Assembly: GCA_050485425.1 (NCBI GenBank)
Contig: JBJHBJ010000002.1
Location: 62,001 to 126,000, forward strand
Length of the DNA: 64,000 nucleotides
Direction: 5' to 3'
From: LSCE01 sp050485425
GTDB taxonomy: Bacteria > Pseudomonadota > Gammaproteobacteria > Nitrococcales > Aquisalimonadaceae
Shown: piece after piece, positions 41,452 through 52,325 of the stretch
Numbering within the stretch: position 1 is the first letter of the stretch
Layout: each line of letters opens with the position of its first letter
Notes under the pieces: model-generated
Told to the model about the DNA's origin: nothing
The model's database searches: none
Seen by the model: the letters and a program-made list of their open reading frames with translations, nothing else
Translations under genes and position numbers: made by a program

Positions 41452-44400
41452 TCAGGTCGTCGCGTTCTCCCCGGCCAGCGTTTCCCGGCAGGCCTGCTGC
41501 AATGCCTGCCAGGCCTGATCCCGGGCTTCCTCGCCATCGTCTTCCTGCTTGCACGCCTGTTCCAGCGCCATGGCAAGGCGCGCCAGCCGCTCGTGCCCGA
41601 AGCACCCCGCAGCGCCTGCCAGTTTGTGTGATTCCGCGGCGGTCAACCGCGCGTCAGCGGATTCCCAGGCGGTTTCCAGCTCGGCCAGCGCCGCCGGCAA
41701 ATGCGCGAGAAAGCGGCGGCGTAACTCTTCCAGGCGCTGGTCCGCCGTGGTTGCGGGCGATGGCGGCGGAGACTGCTCGCCACCGGCCGCCCTCAGGTAC
41801 CGGACCAGGGTGGCGAAGAACGCCCGATTGTCCAGCGGCTTGCCCAGGAAACCGTCAAAGCCCTGCTCCCGTATCCGCGCACGATCCCGGTCCATGACGT
41901 GGGCGGTCATGGCCAGGATGGGCTGTTTGTGGCCTCGGCTTCGAATGGCCCGCATGGCATCCACGCCGTTCATGACCGGCATCTGCACATCCATCAGAAC
42001 CAGGTCCACGTGTTGCTGCTCCATCAGGTCCACCGCTTCGCCGCCGTGGCGGGCCAGCACGGTTTTCGCCCCGGTGCGCTCCACCTGCAACTGCACCAGC
42101 GCCCGCGTGTCGTCGCTGTCGTCGGCGATCAGGACCACTCCGTTCAACTGCGGTACGTCATCCTGGTATCGGTGTTTCTCGGGTCGTGCGAAATCCGCCA
42201 GGCCCTGCAGCAGTTCCACTTGGTCTTCACCCAGATTGACCGGCAGCGACACCTGGAAACGCGTGCCCTCGTTAGGGCTGCTTTCCACGCGCAACTCGCC
42301 TCCCATCCGCTGCGTCAGCTGCTTGGCGATGGACAGGCCGAGGCCGGTACCGCCGTAACGGCGGCTGGTGGATGAGTCGGCCTGGGTGAAGGGCTCGAAG
42401 ATGCGCTCCAGTTGCTCCGCCTCCATGCCGATGCCGGAATCGGTAATCGTAACCTCCAGGCGCCGACTTTCGGTGTCGTAGCCGACATCCATGCCGATAT
42501 GCCCCTGTTCGGTAAACTTCACGGCGTTGTTCAGCAGGTTCAGCAGGATCTGGCGTGTCCGCGTGGGGTCACCGACTACCCGCGCGGGCAGGGGGAAACT
42601 GTAGCGCAGGCGGAAGTCCAGGCCCTTGTCGGACGCCAGCACGCGGACGTTGCTGTCCAACTCCGCGAACAGCTCCAGCGGGGAATAGTTGAGCTGTTCA
42701 AGCGGCAGCCGCCCGGACTCGATCTTGGACAGATCGAGGATGTCGTTCAGCAACGCCAACAGGTGACGGCCGTTGCGCAGGATGATTTCCGCCGCCCTGG
42801 CGACCTCGGGCTGGTCCTCCTTGCCCTGCAGCAGGGTTTCCGCGAAGCCGATGATGGCGGTCAGCGGGGTGCGGATCTCGTGGCTGGTGTTGGCCACGAA
42901 AACGCCCTTGGCCCGGGCGGACGCCTCCGCCACCTCCTTGCTGCGTTCAAGCGCGGCAATGCGTTCCATCTCCGCTCGCCGCAGGTCCGCCTGGGTCGAT
43001 TTCAGCGCTCGCAAGGTCTGTTCGATCTCGCGCTTCTGCCGTTCCACCGTGCTGTAAAGTTCCGCGTTGCGGATGGCGTTACCGATGACATCGCACAAGG
43101 ACGCGGTAATGCTCAGTTGCGCCTCGCTCAGTTCCACCGGGTGATCTATGCTGAACAACCAGGTGACGCCGATAGCTTCTCCTTCTCTGCGGATTGGGAG
43201 AAACAGAAACGCCCGGGGCGTCCCCATCAGTTCAAGTGCCTTGCGATCCTTGTCTGACATCGGCAAATGACGGACGGGCATCAGGTCCGGAAAATAGAGG
43301 CGTTCGTTGGTCAGATAGACATAGGGCGTGGCCCCGTCACGCTCATCCAGTTCGTAAGGGTTGCTTCGGTAATAGTCTTGCCAGGAGCGCAATACAGGTT
43401 CGAAGCGTTCATCCCTGATCTGAAGATGTTTGACAACCAGCTTCTGCTCTTCCCGGATCACTATTCCCGCGAGGTCGAAGGGGAGCCAGTCGAGCAGAGC
43501 GGTTGCCAGCAGGGCATTGATGTCGTCCGTGCTGGTGAGTACCCCGACCCGATTGATGAAGTTCATCAGTCGTTGCTGCTGGGCATTGGCGGTCGCAATC
43601 TCCGCTTCCTGTCGCAGCACTTCATGCATGCGCTGGGCATTTCTGATCTGGTCCAGAAACAAGGGCAGTCGCTCTTCCAGGCGGTCGACCGCCAAATGAT
43701 TGATGGCCTCTCCATGCCGGAAGCCAAACAGCACGCCGGCAAACTCACTATCCCGGAACAGCGGGATGGCGGCCAGGGAGCTCAGCGACCAGCGCTTGAA
43801 ACAGTTTCTGAGCGTCACCGAGTGCCGGTGGAGCCGGTCCCGATTGATGATCCACGGTTTCTGGCCGTTGACCAATTGACGGATTTCCTCCCGGTCCATC
43901 ATCAACGTGTGACTGCCTTCATAGCTGCTGGCCACGCCCTGGAGATCGCCGTGAAATCGGACCCTTTGGCAGATCAACCGCTCGGTTCCGGGCTCGGGCA
44001 GCGCAACGATCCACCCCTGAAAGACATGTTCCCGAGTCAGTTCCTCGTCGAGCAGATCCAGAAGCCCATTGAGTTCGATCGTCCGATTGATACGGCGTGC
44101 GAGTTTGATGAGATGCTGCTGTTCGCGATTGCTTGTCTCCAGCTCTGCCAGATTGACCAGCCGCTGAATGGGCGCCTGCATGCCGGAGACCAGGTGGAGC
44201 ATCTGCTGGCGCCGTTCATGTGGTACGCCGCTGGCGGTTCTGGTACTGCCAAACTGAACGACTGCAATGGTCTGTCCTGACTGGACGACGGGCACCAGAA
44301 AGACGCTGCGCAAGCCCAGTATTGCGATTGCCTCGCGATCCAGCATCGGTAACGTTTCAACCAGCGCCGGGGTCAGGCAGGCATGCAGGGGGCGTTGCCG

Positions 44401-44703
44401 GATCGCAACCGTTGCCGACGAGGAGAGCGATGGATCGAGACGGAAGGGCTGGTGCAAACGCTGATAGGCTTCATCCTGCAGGTCCCGGCCGCAGGTCCTG
44501 AGGCCGAAGACCACACCGCGGTGGCGATCGACCAGCTGGATGCCGATGATGTCGGTTTCCCACTGACGTTCGGCATAATCCCGCAGGTCGATCAGGAAAT
44601 CGTCCAGAGATTCCGCGAGCACGATTCGCCTGAACCATGCGGCCTCATCCCGGCCGGTCGGGCCATCGGACGGCAGGGGGAAATCGTCCATACGCTGAGT
44701 CAT
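41452..44703 (-). CDS. Soluble hybrid histidine kinase (GAF repeats, kinase, receiver, Hpt)
   Basis: This 1083-residue kinase has no membrane segment. Three GAF-like regions (about 25-185, 205-350 and 385-550) precede a helical linker, the phosphoacceptor helix NTSHEIRTPLTAIIGF (His608), an ATPase domain (LLNNAVKF with Asn726, DSGIGM with Asp755, GGTGLGLSI), a receiver domain (Asp905 in LVLMDVQMP; Lys955 in LGKPL), and a C-terminal Hpt domain (ESHKLAGAAG, His1026). Phosphate should pass His608-Asp905-His1026 to an external regulator that is not encoded nearby. It follows the patatin-like gene by 16 bases. Confidence 0.92.
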   Translation of the reverse strand: MTQRMDDFPLPSDGPTGRDEAAWFRRIVLAESLDDFLIDLRDYAERQWETDIIGIQLVDRHRGVVFGLRTCGRDLQDEAYQRLHQPFRLDPSLSSSATVAIRQRPLHACLTPALVETLPMLDREAIAILGLRSVFLVPVVQSGQTIAVVQFGSTRTASGVPHERRQQMLHLVSGMQAPIQRLVNLAELETSNREQQHLIKLARRINRTIELNGLLDLLDEELTREHVFQGWIVALPEPGTERLICQRVRFHGDLQGVASSYEGSHTLMMDREEIRQLVNGQKPWIINRDRLHRHSVTLRNCFKRWSLSSLAAIPLFRDSEFAGVLFGFRHGEAINHLAVDRLEERLPLFLDQIRNAQRMHEVLRQEAEIATANAQQQRLMNFINRVGVLTSTDDINALLATALLDWLPFDLAGIVIREEQKLVVKHLQIRDERFEPVLRSWQDYYRSNPYELDERDGATPYVYLTNERLYFPDLMPVRHLPMSDKDRKALELMGTPRAFLFLPIRREGEAIGVTWLFSIDHPVELSEAQLSITASLCDVIGNAIRNAELYSTVERQKREIEQTLRALKSTQADLRRAEMERIAALERSKEVAEASARAKGVFVANTSHEIRTPLTAIIGFAETLLQGKEDQPEVARAAEIILRNGRHLLALLNDILDLSKIESGRLPLEQLNYSPLELFAELDSNVRVLASDKGLDFRLRYSFPLPARVVGDPTRTRQILLNLLNNAVKFTEQGHIGMDVGYDTESRRLEVTITDSGIGMEAEQLERIFEPFTQADSSTSRRYGGTGLGLSIAKQLTQRMGGELRVESSPNEGTRFQVSLPVNLGEDQVELLQGLADFARPEKHRYQDDVPQLNGVVLIADDSDDTRALVQLQVERTGAKTVLARHGGEAVDLMEQQHVDLVLMDVQMPVMNGVDAMRAIRSRGHKQPILAMTAHVMDRDRARIREQGFDGFLGKPLDNRAFFATLVRYLRAAGGEQSPPPSPATTADQRLEELRRRFLAHLPAALAELETAWESADARLTAAESHKLAGAAGCFGHERLARLAMALEQACKQEDDGEEARDQAWQALQQACRETLAGENATT

Positions 44704-44719
44704 GCTTCAGCCCTTGTCG

Positions 44720-45736
44720 CTAACGCTCGTCCATGTGGCGGAGCAGCAACTCCCTGTGCTCCTCCAGAAACCGCTGGCCGGCCTCATAGCCGACCTCAAA
44801 CAGCCGCTGTACGTTGCTCGCCGACCAGTCCAGGACCTCGTCCAGGTGAGACTCGGGCAGAGCGTAGCGAATCTTGAGGAGTTTCCGCTTGTTCGGCCCG
44901 GAATTGTGTTTCAGCTCGAACAGCTTCAGATCGTCCCGCGCGTTGGCGACCAGCGGAATGATCATCGACTGGATCCACGCATCATACAGATTCCTGGGCG
45001 TGTGGATCAGCTGCTGAATGCCGAGTATGTCAAATACCACTATGGTGTCCACTTCCGGGTGGCAAGATACCAGCGCACGAAAATTCAATGCATCCTTGGC
45101 GGCGCCTTCGAAATAGTCTTTTCCATTCAGACGTTTCGGGGGATAGAGGAAGGGGAACGCCATGGCGGCATGGAAGTGATCGAGCGTAATCTCTGTGCGT
45201 GAGAAGTTCTCCATGCGGCGATCGGTGATGTTGTAGGCGTTGATGTAGAACTCGAAATCCAGTTCCCGAAGCCGCTCGAAGTCCACCGCGTCCGTTATCC
45301 AGGGAACAGGCTCGCATAACCCCTTGCTCTGGGAGGTCAGATCTGACGGGCTGAACGCTGTGGCGACCAATTCAGCCCAGTCCCCGGGAAAACGACTGCC
45401 GTTGGGGCCGGTCATTCCACTGAGCATGCGGTAGAAGGGATTGCTGTCCAGTAGCGAGCGGTAGGCCGCAGCCATGGGGCCCGGCTTCTTGAAGACCTTG
45501 TAGTTAACCGGGAAGACATTGTAGATATGATCATCTATGGAACAGTCCAAGGTGGACTTCAACGCGGCAATCGGATCTCCGCCGCGAGGTGCCGCGAACA
45601 GCAGGCCCACTACCGCGCCGGCGCCCGAGGTGGAAATCACGTCGAATCGCACATCGGCCTCAGCCAATGCCAGCAGTGCCCCTGACATCAGGGTGCCGTT
45701 GGGAGCCCCCCCACTCAGTACCAGTGCAATGGACAT
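44720..45736 (-). CDS. Patatin-like protein with altered catalytic motifs
   Basis: This 338-residue protein has the patatin oxyanion-loop GGAPNGTLMSGALLAL (from residue 9). Where patatins have GxSxG, it reads VISTSGAGAVVG, so the nucleophile position aligns with Gly and the Ser lies two positions earlier. The usual DG[AG] motif is FEGAAKDALNF, with Glu in place of Asp. It is therefore either a variant hydrolase using a shifted Ser or a non-catalytic relative. The remaining fold markers and normal length argue against decay. It is cotranscribed with the hybrid kinase, which suggests a shared signalling or lipid-related role. Confidence 0.82.
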   Translation of the reverse strand: MSIALVLSGGAPNGTLMSGALLALAEADVRFDVISTSGAGAVVGLLFAAPRGGDPIAALKSTLDCSIDDHIYNVFPVNYKVFKKPGPMAAAYRSLLDSNPFYRMLSGMTGPNGSRFPGDWAELVATAFSPSDLTSQSKGLCEPVPWITDAVDFERLRELDFEFYINAYNITDRRMENFSRTEITLDHFHAAMAFPFLYPPKRLNGKDYFEGAAKDALNFRALVSCHPEVDTIVVFDILGIQQLIHTPRNLYDAWIQSMIIPLVANARDDLKLFELKHNSGPNKRKLLKIRYALPESHLDEVLDWSASNVQRLFEVGYEAGQRFLEEHRELLLRHMDER

Positions 45737-45834
45737 GTGAGCTACCCCCCCCTCAAATAGGCAGGGATTAAGCTACATCAATTCGGAAAGTCTGTCGTTG
45801 TTTGCAGACAACACGATGGGTCTGGAGGAGAGTA

Positions 45835-45921
45835 TGGTGCCGGGAGCGAGAATCGAACTCGCACTCCCTTTCGGGAACCGGATTTTGAGTCCGGCGCGTC
45901 TACCAGTTCCGCCATCCCGGC
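45835..45921 (-). tRNA. tRNA-Leu, anticodon CAA
   Basis: On the minus strand the 87-base gene begins GCCGGGATGGCGGAACTGG, has an anticodon stem CCGGA/TCCGG around loop CTCAAAA (anticodon CAA, reading UUG), a long type-II variable arm (GTTCCCGAAAGGGAGT), a T arm with GTTCGATTC and an encoded CCA end. The acceptor stem GCCGGGA pairs with TCCCGGC. Confidence 0.96.
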
Positions 45922-46042
45922 ACGGAGGGCAGCGCCGCAGTATAGGGAAGACTGCGCGAGTCGCGCAACAGGGATCTCCAGGGCGCCTCGCCGCTACCGG
46001 GCCTTCCTGCTAGAATGCCGGGCTTTCAAGGCGGCTGTCTCC

Positions 46043-47094
46043 ATGCGTCGAAGCGATTTCACCTTTGATCTTCCCGACGAACTGATTGCGCACCATCCCC
46101 TGCCATCGCGCGGGGGAAGCCGGCTGCTGTGTCTGAACGGCCAGGACGGGCGTTGTCAGGACCGCATGTTCCGCGACCTGGAGACGTTGCTGCGCCCCGG
46201 CGATGTGCTGGTGATGAACGATACGCGGGTGATTCCCGCCCGCCTGTTCGCCAGCAAGGAGACCGGCGGCCGGGTGGAACTGCTGGTCGAGCGCTTGCGG
46301 CCGGGACAACAGGCATTGGTGCATCTGCGGTCCAGCAAGACGCCGAAACCCGGTTCAAGGCTGCTGCTGGAAGGGGGTGGCAGCGCGGTGGTCGAGGGAC
46401 GGGAAGGCGATTGTTTCGTCCTGGAATTCCAGTTGCCCTGTCCGGTCCTGGAGTACCTGGAAGCGCACGGCCATATGCCGTTGCCTCCTTACATACGACG
46501 CGAGGACGTGGCCGCCGACCGGGAGCGTTACCAGACCGTGATCGCCCGGGAGCCCGGCGCGGTGGCGGCGCCTACCGCGGGGCTGCATTTCGATCAGGAC
46601 ATGCTGGAGCGGCTGCGCGGGAAGGGGGTTGAGCTGGCCACGGTCACGCTGCATGTCGGTGCCGGTACCTTCCAGCCGGTGCGTGTCGAGAATCTGGCCG
46701 AGCATCGCATGCACAGCGAGTGGCTGCAGGTCGACCAGCCGACCTGCGCGTTGATCAACGATGCCCGGCAGCGCGGCGGCCGGGTCGTGGCGGTGGGGAC
46801 CACCGTGGTGCGTTCGCTGGAGTCCGCGGCGCGCAGTGGGGAGCTCCGACCATATGCCGGCGAAACCGACATCTTCATCTACCCGGGGTACCGCTTTCAG
46901 GCGGTGGACGCGCTGGTCACCAATTTCCACTTGCCGGAATCCACCCTCATCATGCTGGTCAGTGCCTTCGCCGGTTACGAGTACGTCATGGCGGCCTATC
47001 GCCATGCGGTGCGCGAGCGCTACCGCTTCTTCAGTTACGGAGATGCCATGTTCATCTGTCCCCCGTCACCGGCGGCGCGTTCCGAGGCAATGTC

Positions 47095-47098
<4 letters not shown>
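46043..47098 (+). CDS. queA: S-adenosylmethionine:tRNA ribosyltransferase-isomerase QueA
   Basis: QueA transfers the ribosyl part of SAM to preQ1 in tRNA, giving epoxyqueuosine. The 351-residue protein shows FTFDLPDELIAHHPLPSR at the N-terminus, PGDVLVMNDTRVIPARLF near residue 52, PTAGLHFDQDMLERL near 178 and LHVGAGTFQPVR near 205. The C-terminus GYEYVMAAYRHAVRERYRFF with SYGDAMFI is complete. It overlaps tgt by 4 bases (atga). Confidence 0.97.
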
Positions 47099-48207
<1,109 letters not shown>

Positions 48208-48328
48208 TTGGCACCTTCGTTCCGGCAGACGGCCGGACGCTGTGGCATAATGCCGCCCGGGTTTGACGGCCGCCCGGCCGCCAGGCATTGTCTTGACCGC
48301 AGAAATGACCAGTGAAAGGGGACTGCCG

Positions 48329-48685
48329 ATGGATTTCTTCATTTCCAGTGCGTTAGCTCAGACGGGTGATCAGGCCGGTGCCGGTTGGGGTGCCTTGCTG
48401 TTCCCCGTACTGCTGATCGTCATCTTCTACTTCCTGCTGATCCGGCCGCAGACGAAGCGCGCGAAGGAACATCGGCAGATGGTTTCTGAACTGGCGAAGG
48501 GTGATGAGGTCATTACCCAGGGCGGCGTGCTGGGGCGCATTACCGATGTCGGTGAAACCTTCATCACGTTGGAGGTCGCCGACGGCGTGCAGGTGAAGGT
48601 CCAGAAGAATGCTGCAGCGCAGGTTGTGCCCAAGGGCACGATCAAGGGCAAGGACGTCGCAACGGGTAACGAGAAGAAGAAGTAG
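48329..48685 (+). CDS. yajC: Preprotein translocase accessory subunit YajC
   Basis: This 118-residue protein has one membrane helix (GALLFPVLLIVIFYFLLIRP) and the conserved cytosolic domain QTKRAKEHRQMVSELAKGDE with VITQGGVLGRITDV. YajC associates with SecDF at the translocon. A longer in-frame start exists upstream, but the ATG at 48329 with aaagggga gives the usual N-terminus (MDFFISSALAQ). It is followed by secD and secF. Confidence 0.96.
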   Translation: MDFFISSALAQTGDQAGAGWGALLFPVLLIVIFYFLLIRPQTKRAKEHRQMVSELAKGDEVITQGGVLGRITDVGETFITLEVADGVQVKVQKNAAAQVVPKGTIKGKDVATGNEKKK

Positions 48686-48718
48686 ACAGGGCAGACAGAC
48701 GCCGACAGGGTTGACGCG

Positions 48719-50581
48719 ATGAACCGGTATCCATTGTGGAAGTATCTTGTGCTCGTGGTGGCACTGGTGGTGGGCGTGCTCTACGCGCTGCCGAACCTGT
48801 ACGGGGAGGACCCGGCCGTGCAGGTGACGGCGACACGCGCGCAGGAGGATCCCCAGCAGGTGCAGGATCGTGTGCTCGGATACCTGCGGGATGCCGGCAT
48901 CGAGATTCTGGGTCACGAGATCGACGAAGAGCGTTTCCTGGTGCGGCTGGCCAGTGATGACGACCAGCTTCGTGCCGCCGACATGCTGCGCGAGGAGCTG
49001 GGAACCGGCTTCACCGTGGCGTTGAACCTGGCGCCGGCCACACCTGACTGGCTGCGCAGCCTGAATGCCGAGCCCATGTACCTGGGCCTGGATCTTCGGG
49101 GCGGTGTGCACTTCCTGATGGAGGTCGACCTCGACGCCTCCGTGGCACAGACGCTGGAACGTTTCCAGAACGATTTTCGCACCCAACTGCGCCGCGAGCG
49201 CATCCGCTACAGCGCGGTCAACGTCGAGGACGGTCAACTCGTGGCTCGTTTTCGCAACGCGCCGGAACGCGAGCAGGCCCTGCAGTTGCTGCGTCCCAGT
49301 TACCGTGGTGACCTGACCTTTTCGCAGGAAGAGCGGGACGGTCAGTTCTGGCTCACCGGTCGGATTCCCGAGGACCGCATGCAGGAAATCCGCACCGCGG
49401 CTCTGCAGCAGAACATCACCACCTTGCGCAACCGCGTGAACGAGCTGGGCGTGGCCGAGCCGGTGATTCAGCGCCAGGGCGCGGACCGGATCGTGGTGCA
49501 GTTGCCTGGCGTGCAGGATACCGCCCGCGCCAAGGACATCATCGGGGCCACCGCCACGCTGGAATTCCGGATGGTGCATCCGGATAACGCCGGCTACGGC
49601 GGCCGGGAAGACAGTCCGGTGCCCGGCGATGCGTTGCGTTACCAGACCCGCGATGGCAGTTACGTGCTGCTTGAGCGCGAGGTGATGATCACCGGCGACT
49701 ACATCAGCAACGCGTCCTCCGGCATCGACCAGGAGACCGGTGGGCCGCAGGTGAACATCCGGCTGACGTCGGATGGGGGAACGCTGTTCAATCGCGCCAC
49801 GCGCGAGAATGTCGGCCGCCCGATGGCCGTGGTCTTCATCGAAACCCGGACAGAAACCCGGACCGTGAACGGTGAGACCGAGCGCGAACGGGTGCGGACC
49901 GAGGAAGTCATCAATATCGCCACCATTCGCGAGGCGCTGCACAGCCAGTTCCGCATCACCGGCCTGGATAGCACCACGGAAGCCCGGGACCTGGCGCTGC
50001 TGCTGCGCGCCGGTTCGCTCAGCGCGCCCATCGATATCATCGAGGAACGCACGGTGGGGCCAAGCCTCGGTCAGGAGAACATCAATCAGGGCTTCATGGC
50101 CGTGGTGATCGGTTTCCTGCTGGTGGTGGCCTTCATGGCTTTCTACTACCGTGTATTCGGACTGATCGCCAACTGTGCGCTGTTCCTGAACCTGGTGTTC
50201 ATCGTTGCCGTGCTGTCCATGCTGCAGGCGACACTGACGCTGCCGGGCATAGCAGGCATCGTGCTGACGGTGGGCATGGCGGTGGATGCCAATGTGCTGA
50301 TATTCCAGCGAATCCGTGAGGAGCTGCACGCCGGCATGCGGCCGCAGGAAGCAATCCACGCGGGGTATGCCAAGGCATTCTCCACCATCGCCGACGCCAA
50401 TATCACCACGCTGCTGGCGGCGCTGGTGCTGTTCCTGTTCGGTACCGGGCCGATCCAGGGCTTCGCGGTCACGCTGTCGATCGGCATCGTCACCTCCATG
50501 TTCACGGCCATCCTGGGTACCAGGGCTGTGGTCAACCTGATCTATGGCCGCCGCCGGCGTCTGAACAAGCTGCCCATCTGA
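48719..50581 (+). CDS. secD: Protein translocase subunit SecD
   Basis: This 620-residue RND-type membrane protein uses the proton gradient to pull exported proteins through SecYEG. It has an N-terminal helix (YLVLVVALVVGVLYALP), a large periplasmic part with LGLDLRGGVHFLMEVDLDAS near residue 122, and five C-terminal helices with GIAGIVLTVGMAVDANVLIF near 515, whose Asp is the conserved proton-path residue. It starts 33 bases after yajC. Confidence 0.97.
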   Translation: MNRYPLWKYLVLVVALVVGVLYALPNLYGEDPAVQVTATRAQEDPQQVQDRVLGYLRDAGIEILGHEIDEERFLVRLASDDDQLRAADMLREELGTGFTVALNLAPATPDWLRSLNAEPMYLGLDLRGGVHFLMEVDLDASVAQTLERFQNDFRTQLRRERIRYSAVNVEDGQLVARFRNAPEREQALQLLRPSYRGDLTFSQEERDGQFWLTGRIPEDRMQEIRTAALQQNITTLRNRVNELGVAEPVIQRQGADRIVVQLPGVQDTARAKDIIGATATLEFRMVHPDNAGYGGREDSPVPGDALRYQTRDGSYVLLEREVMITGDYISNASSGIDQETGGPQVNIRLTSDGGTLFNRATRENVGRPMAVVFIETRTETRTVNGETERERVRTEEVINIATIREALHSQFRITGLDSTTEARDLALLLRAGSLSAPIDIIEERTVGPSLGQENINQGFMAVVIGFLLVVAFMAFYYRVFGLIANCALFLNLVFIVAVLSMLQATLTLPGIAGIVLTVGMAVDANVLIFQRIREELHAGMRPQEAIHAGYAKAFSTIADANITTLLAALVLFLFGTGPIQGFAVTLSIGIVTSMFTAILGTRAVVNLIYGRRRRLNKLPI

Positions 50582-50602
50582 GGCGGGAAGGTTAGTTATC
50601 CT

Positions 50603-51547
50603 ATGTGGCTGTTCAAAAAGGATCCTTCGCTGGATTTCATGGGCAAGCGCCGGATGGCGGCGATTGCCTCCGCGATCATGCTGTCGGCGGCGCTGGCGGC
50701 CTTGCTGTTGCGTGGACTGAATTTCGGCATCGACTTCACCGGCGGCACCGTGGTGGAAGTCGGCTACCCGCAGGCCATCGACGTGGTGGAAGTGCGCCAG
50801 GTCATGGAGCAGGGCGGGTTCGAGGGCGCGGTAGTCCAGCATTTCGGTTCCTCGCGCGAGGTACTGATTCGGCTCGCGGCTCAGGAGGACGTGGAGCCGG
50901 CGGAGCTCAGCAACCGGGTGCTTTCCGTGCTCCGCGACCACTCCCCGGACGTGGATTTGCGACGTGTCGAGTTCGTCGGGCCACAGATCGGCGAGGAACT
51001 GACCCAGGACGGCATCCTGGCGATGCTGGCAGCGCTGGGCGGCATCCTCATCTATGTGGCGCTGCGATTCGAATACCGCTTTGCGGCCGGTTCCGTGGCG
51101 GCGCTGCTGCACGACGTGACACTGGTCATGGGCATTCTCGCGCTGTTCCAGATAACGTTTGATCTCAGCGTGCTGGCTGCACTGCTGGCCGTGGTGGGGT
51201 ACTCGCTCAATGACACCATCGTGGTGTTCGACCGCATACGCGAGAATTTCATCAAGATGCGGAAGGGCAGTACGGAGGAAGTGATGAATGCCTCCATCAA
51301 CCAGACGCTGTCCCGCACCATCGTGACATCGTTCACCACTCTGCTGGTGGTGCTGTCCCTGTATATCCTGGGCGGGGAGATGATCGCCGGCTTTGCGTTC
51401 ACGCTGCTGCTGGGCGTGCTGGTGGGGACGTACTCCTCCATTTTCGTGGCCAGCTCCTCCGCCTTGGCCATGGGGGTCAGCAAGTACGATCTGCAGCCCC
51501 CGGAGAAAGAGGGTGCGGACGCCGGTGAGGCCGGCCAGCAGCCCTGA
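50603..51547 (+). CDS. secF: Protein translocase subunit SecF
   Basis: SecF is the partner of SecD. The 314-residue protein has the N-terminal helix region, NFGIDFTGGTVVEVGYP near residue 35, and five further helices with VVGYSLNDTIVVFDRIREN near 197 carrying the conserved Asp and Arg. The C-terminal tail is hydrophilic. It lies 21 bases after secD. A hairpin downstream may end the queA-tgt-yajC-secDF transcript. Confidence 0.97.
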   Translation: MWLFKKDPSLDFMGKRRMAAIASAIMLSAALAALLLRGLNFGIDFTGGTVVEVGYPQAIDVVEVRQVMEQGGFEGAVVQHFGSSREVLIRLAAQEDVEPAELSNRVLSVLRDHSPDVDLRRVEFVGPQIGEELTQDGILAMLAALGGILIYVALRFEYRFAAGSVAALLHDVTLVMGILALFQITFDLSVLAALLAVVGYSLNDTIVVFDRIRENFIKMRKGSTEEVMNASINQTLSRTIVTSFTTLLVVLSLYILGGEMIAGFAFTLLLGVLVGTYSSIFVASSSALAMGVSKYDLQPPEKEGADAGEAGQQP

Positions 51548-51572
51548 CGGTACCCGGAGCAACCAACAAGCG

Positions 51573-51605
51573 GCCCGGCCTGCACAGTTCCCGTGTGCGC
51601 CGGGC
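51573..51605 (+). terminator. Hairpin after secF, probable terminator
   Basis: gcccggc pairs with gccgggc and, inside a two-base bulge, gcaca pairs with tgtgc around a seven-base loop. It is followed by ttccgctattt. The position after secF and before a converging gene supports a terminator; the T run is poor. Confidence 0.5.
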
Positions 51606-51667
51606 TTCCGCTATTTCCAGGGAAGGGTGATGAGTTCAAGGCCGCCCTGGTGTTCTGACTCAGGACG

Positions 51668-52210
51668 CTAGAATGACCATCTGGCGCCGAGACTCAGCGC
51701 ATCGAAGTTGAAGTCGCTGTCGCTGATGTAACGAATGTAGTCGATGTTCAGATAGGTGTTGTTGGCCACCTGGAAGTCCCCGCCCAGACCGAAACTGATG
51801 CTGCCTTCCCGTTCGGAACTGCCGCCCAGATCGAAATCCAGCTGCGAGTAGCCCGCTACGCCGTACAGGCTGCTGTAACGGGTAATCGGCAGGTCGCCGC
51901 GAACCAGGCCGCTGAGCAGGTAGTTCGGCTCAAACATGGCGCCGCCGCCGATGCGGTCCGAGCCGCCGGTGGCGGCGTGGGCTTCCAGGGCGATATGGCG
52001 GGCCACGCGCGCGCCGAAGCGGGCCCGGACGCCGAAATCACTGGCTCGGCTGGCCCCATCGGGGTTGAAGAACCAGTTCTGCAAGTCGATGCCGACATAA
52101 TACCGCTCGGGCTCCTGCCACTGCGCTTGAGCTGTCCCGCCCATGATCATCAGGCTGGCGGCGGCCAGCGATACGGCTGCTGCCTTGCAACCACGACGTG
52201 TAGTGCGCAT
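51668..52210 (-). CDS. Outer membrane beta-barrel protein
   Basis: This 180-residue protein has a signal peptide (AAAVSLAAASLMIMGGTAQA) and a mature domain of alternating strands such as YYVGIDLQNWFF, SLYGVAGYSQLDFDL and ISFGLGGDFQV, ending in SLGARWSF with the terminal Phe recognised by the BAM machinery. It fits the small 8-strand OmpA/OmpW-like barrel group. The ATG at 52210 is chosen because aggagga is correctly placed. No specific function is evident. Confidence 0.85.
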   Translation of the reverse strand: MRTTRRGCKAAAVSLAAASLMIMGGTAQAQWQEPERYYVGIDLQNWFFNPDGASRASDFGVRARFGARVARHIALEAHAATGGSDRIGGGAMFEPNYLLSGLVRGDLPITRYSSLYGVAGYSQLDFDLGGSSEREGSISFGLGGDFQVANNTYLNIDYIRYISDSDFNFDALSLGARWSF

Positions 52211-52325
52211 GCTTCCTCCTGGTTGGCCGACCATGCGGCGACCGAATGATTGATAACGAAGACGCAGGACCGGGGATGCCGGTCATGTGTCCTTCCTCCC
52301 GTATCACAGCACAGACGAGGCGTGC

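Noticed and set aside
48353..51562. A very long open frame on the minus strand opposite yajC-secD-secF
   Set aside because: It is antisense to three certain genes and its composition is the mirror of a GC-rich coding strand. It has no recognisable domain.
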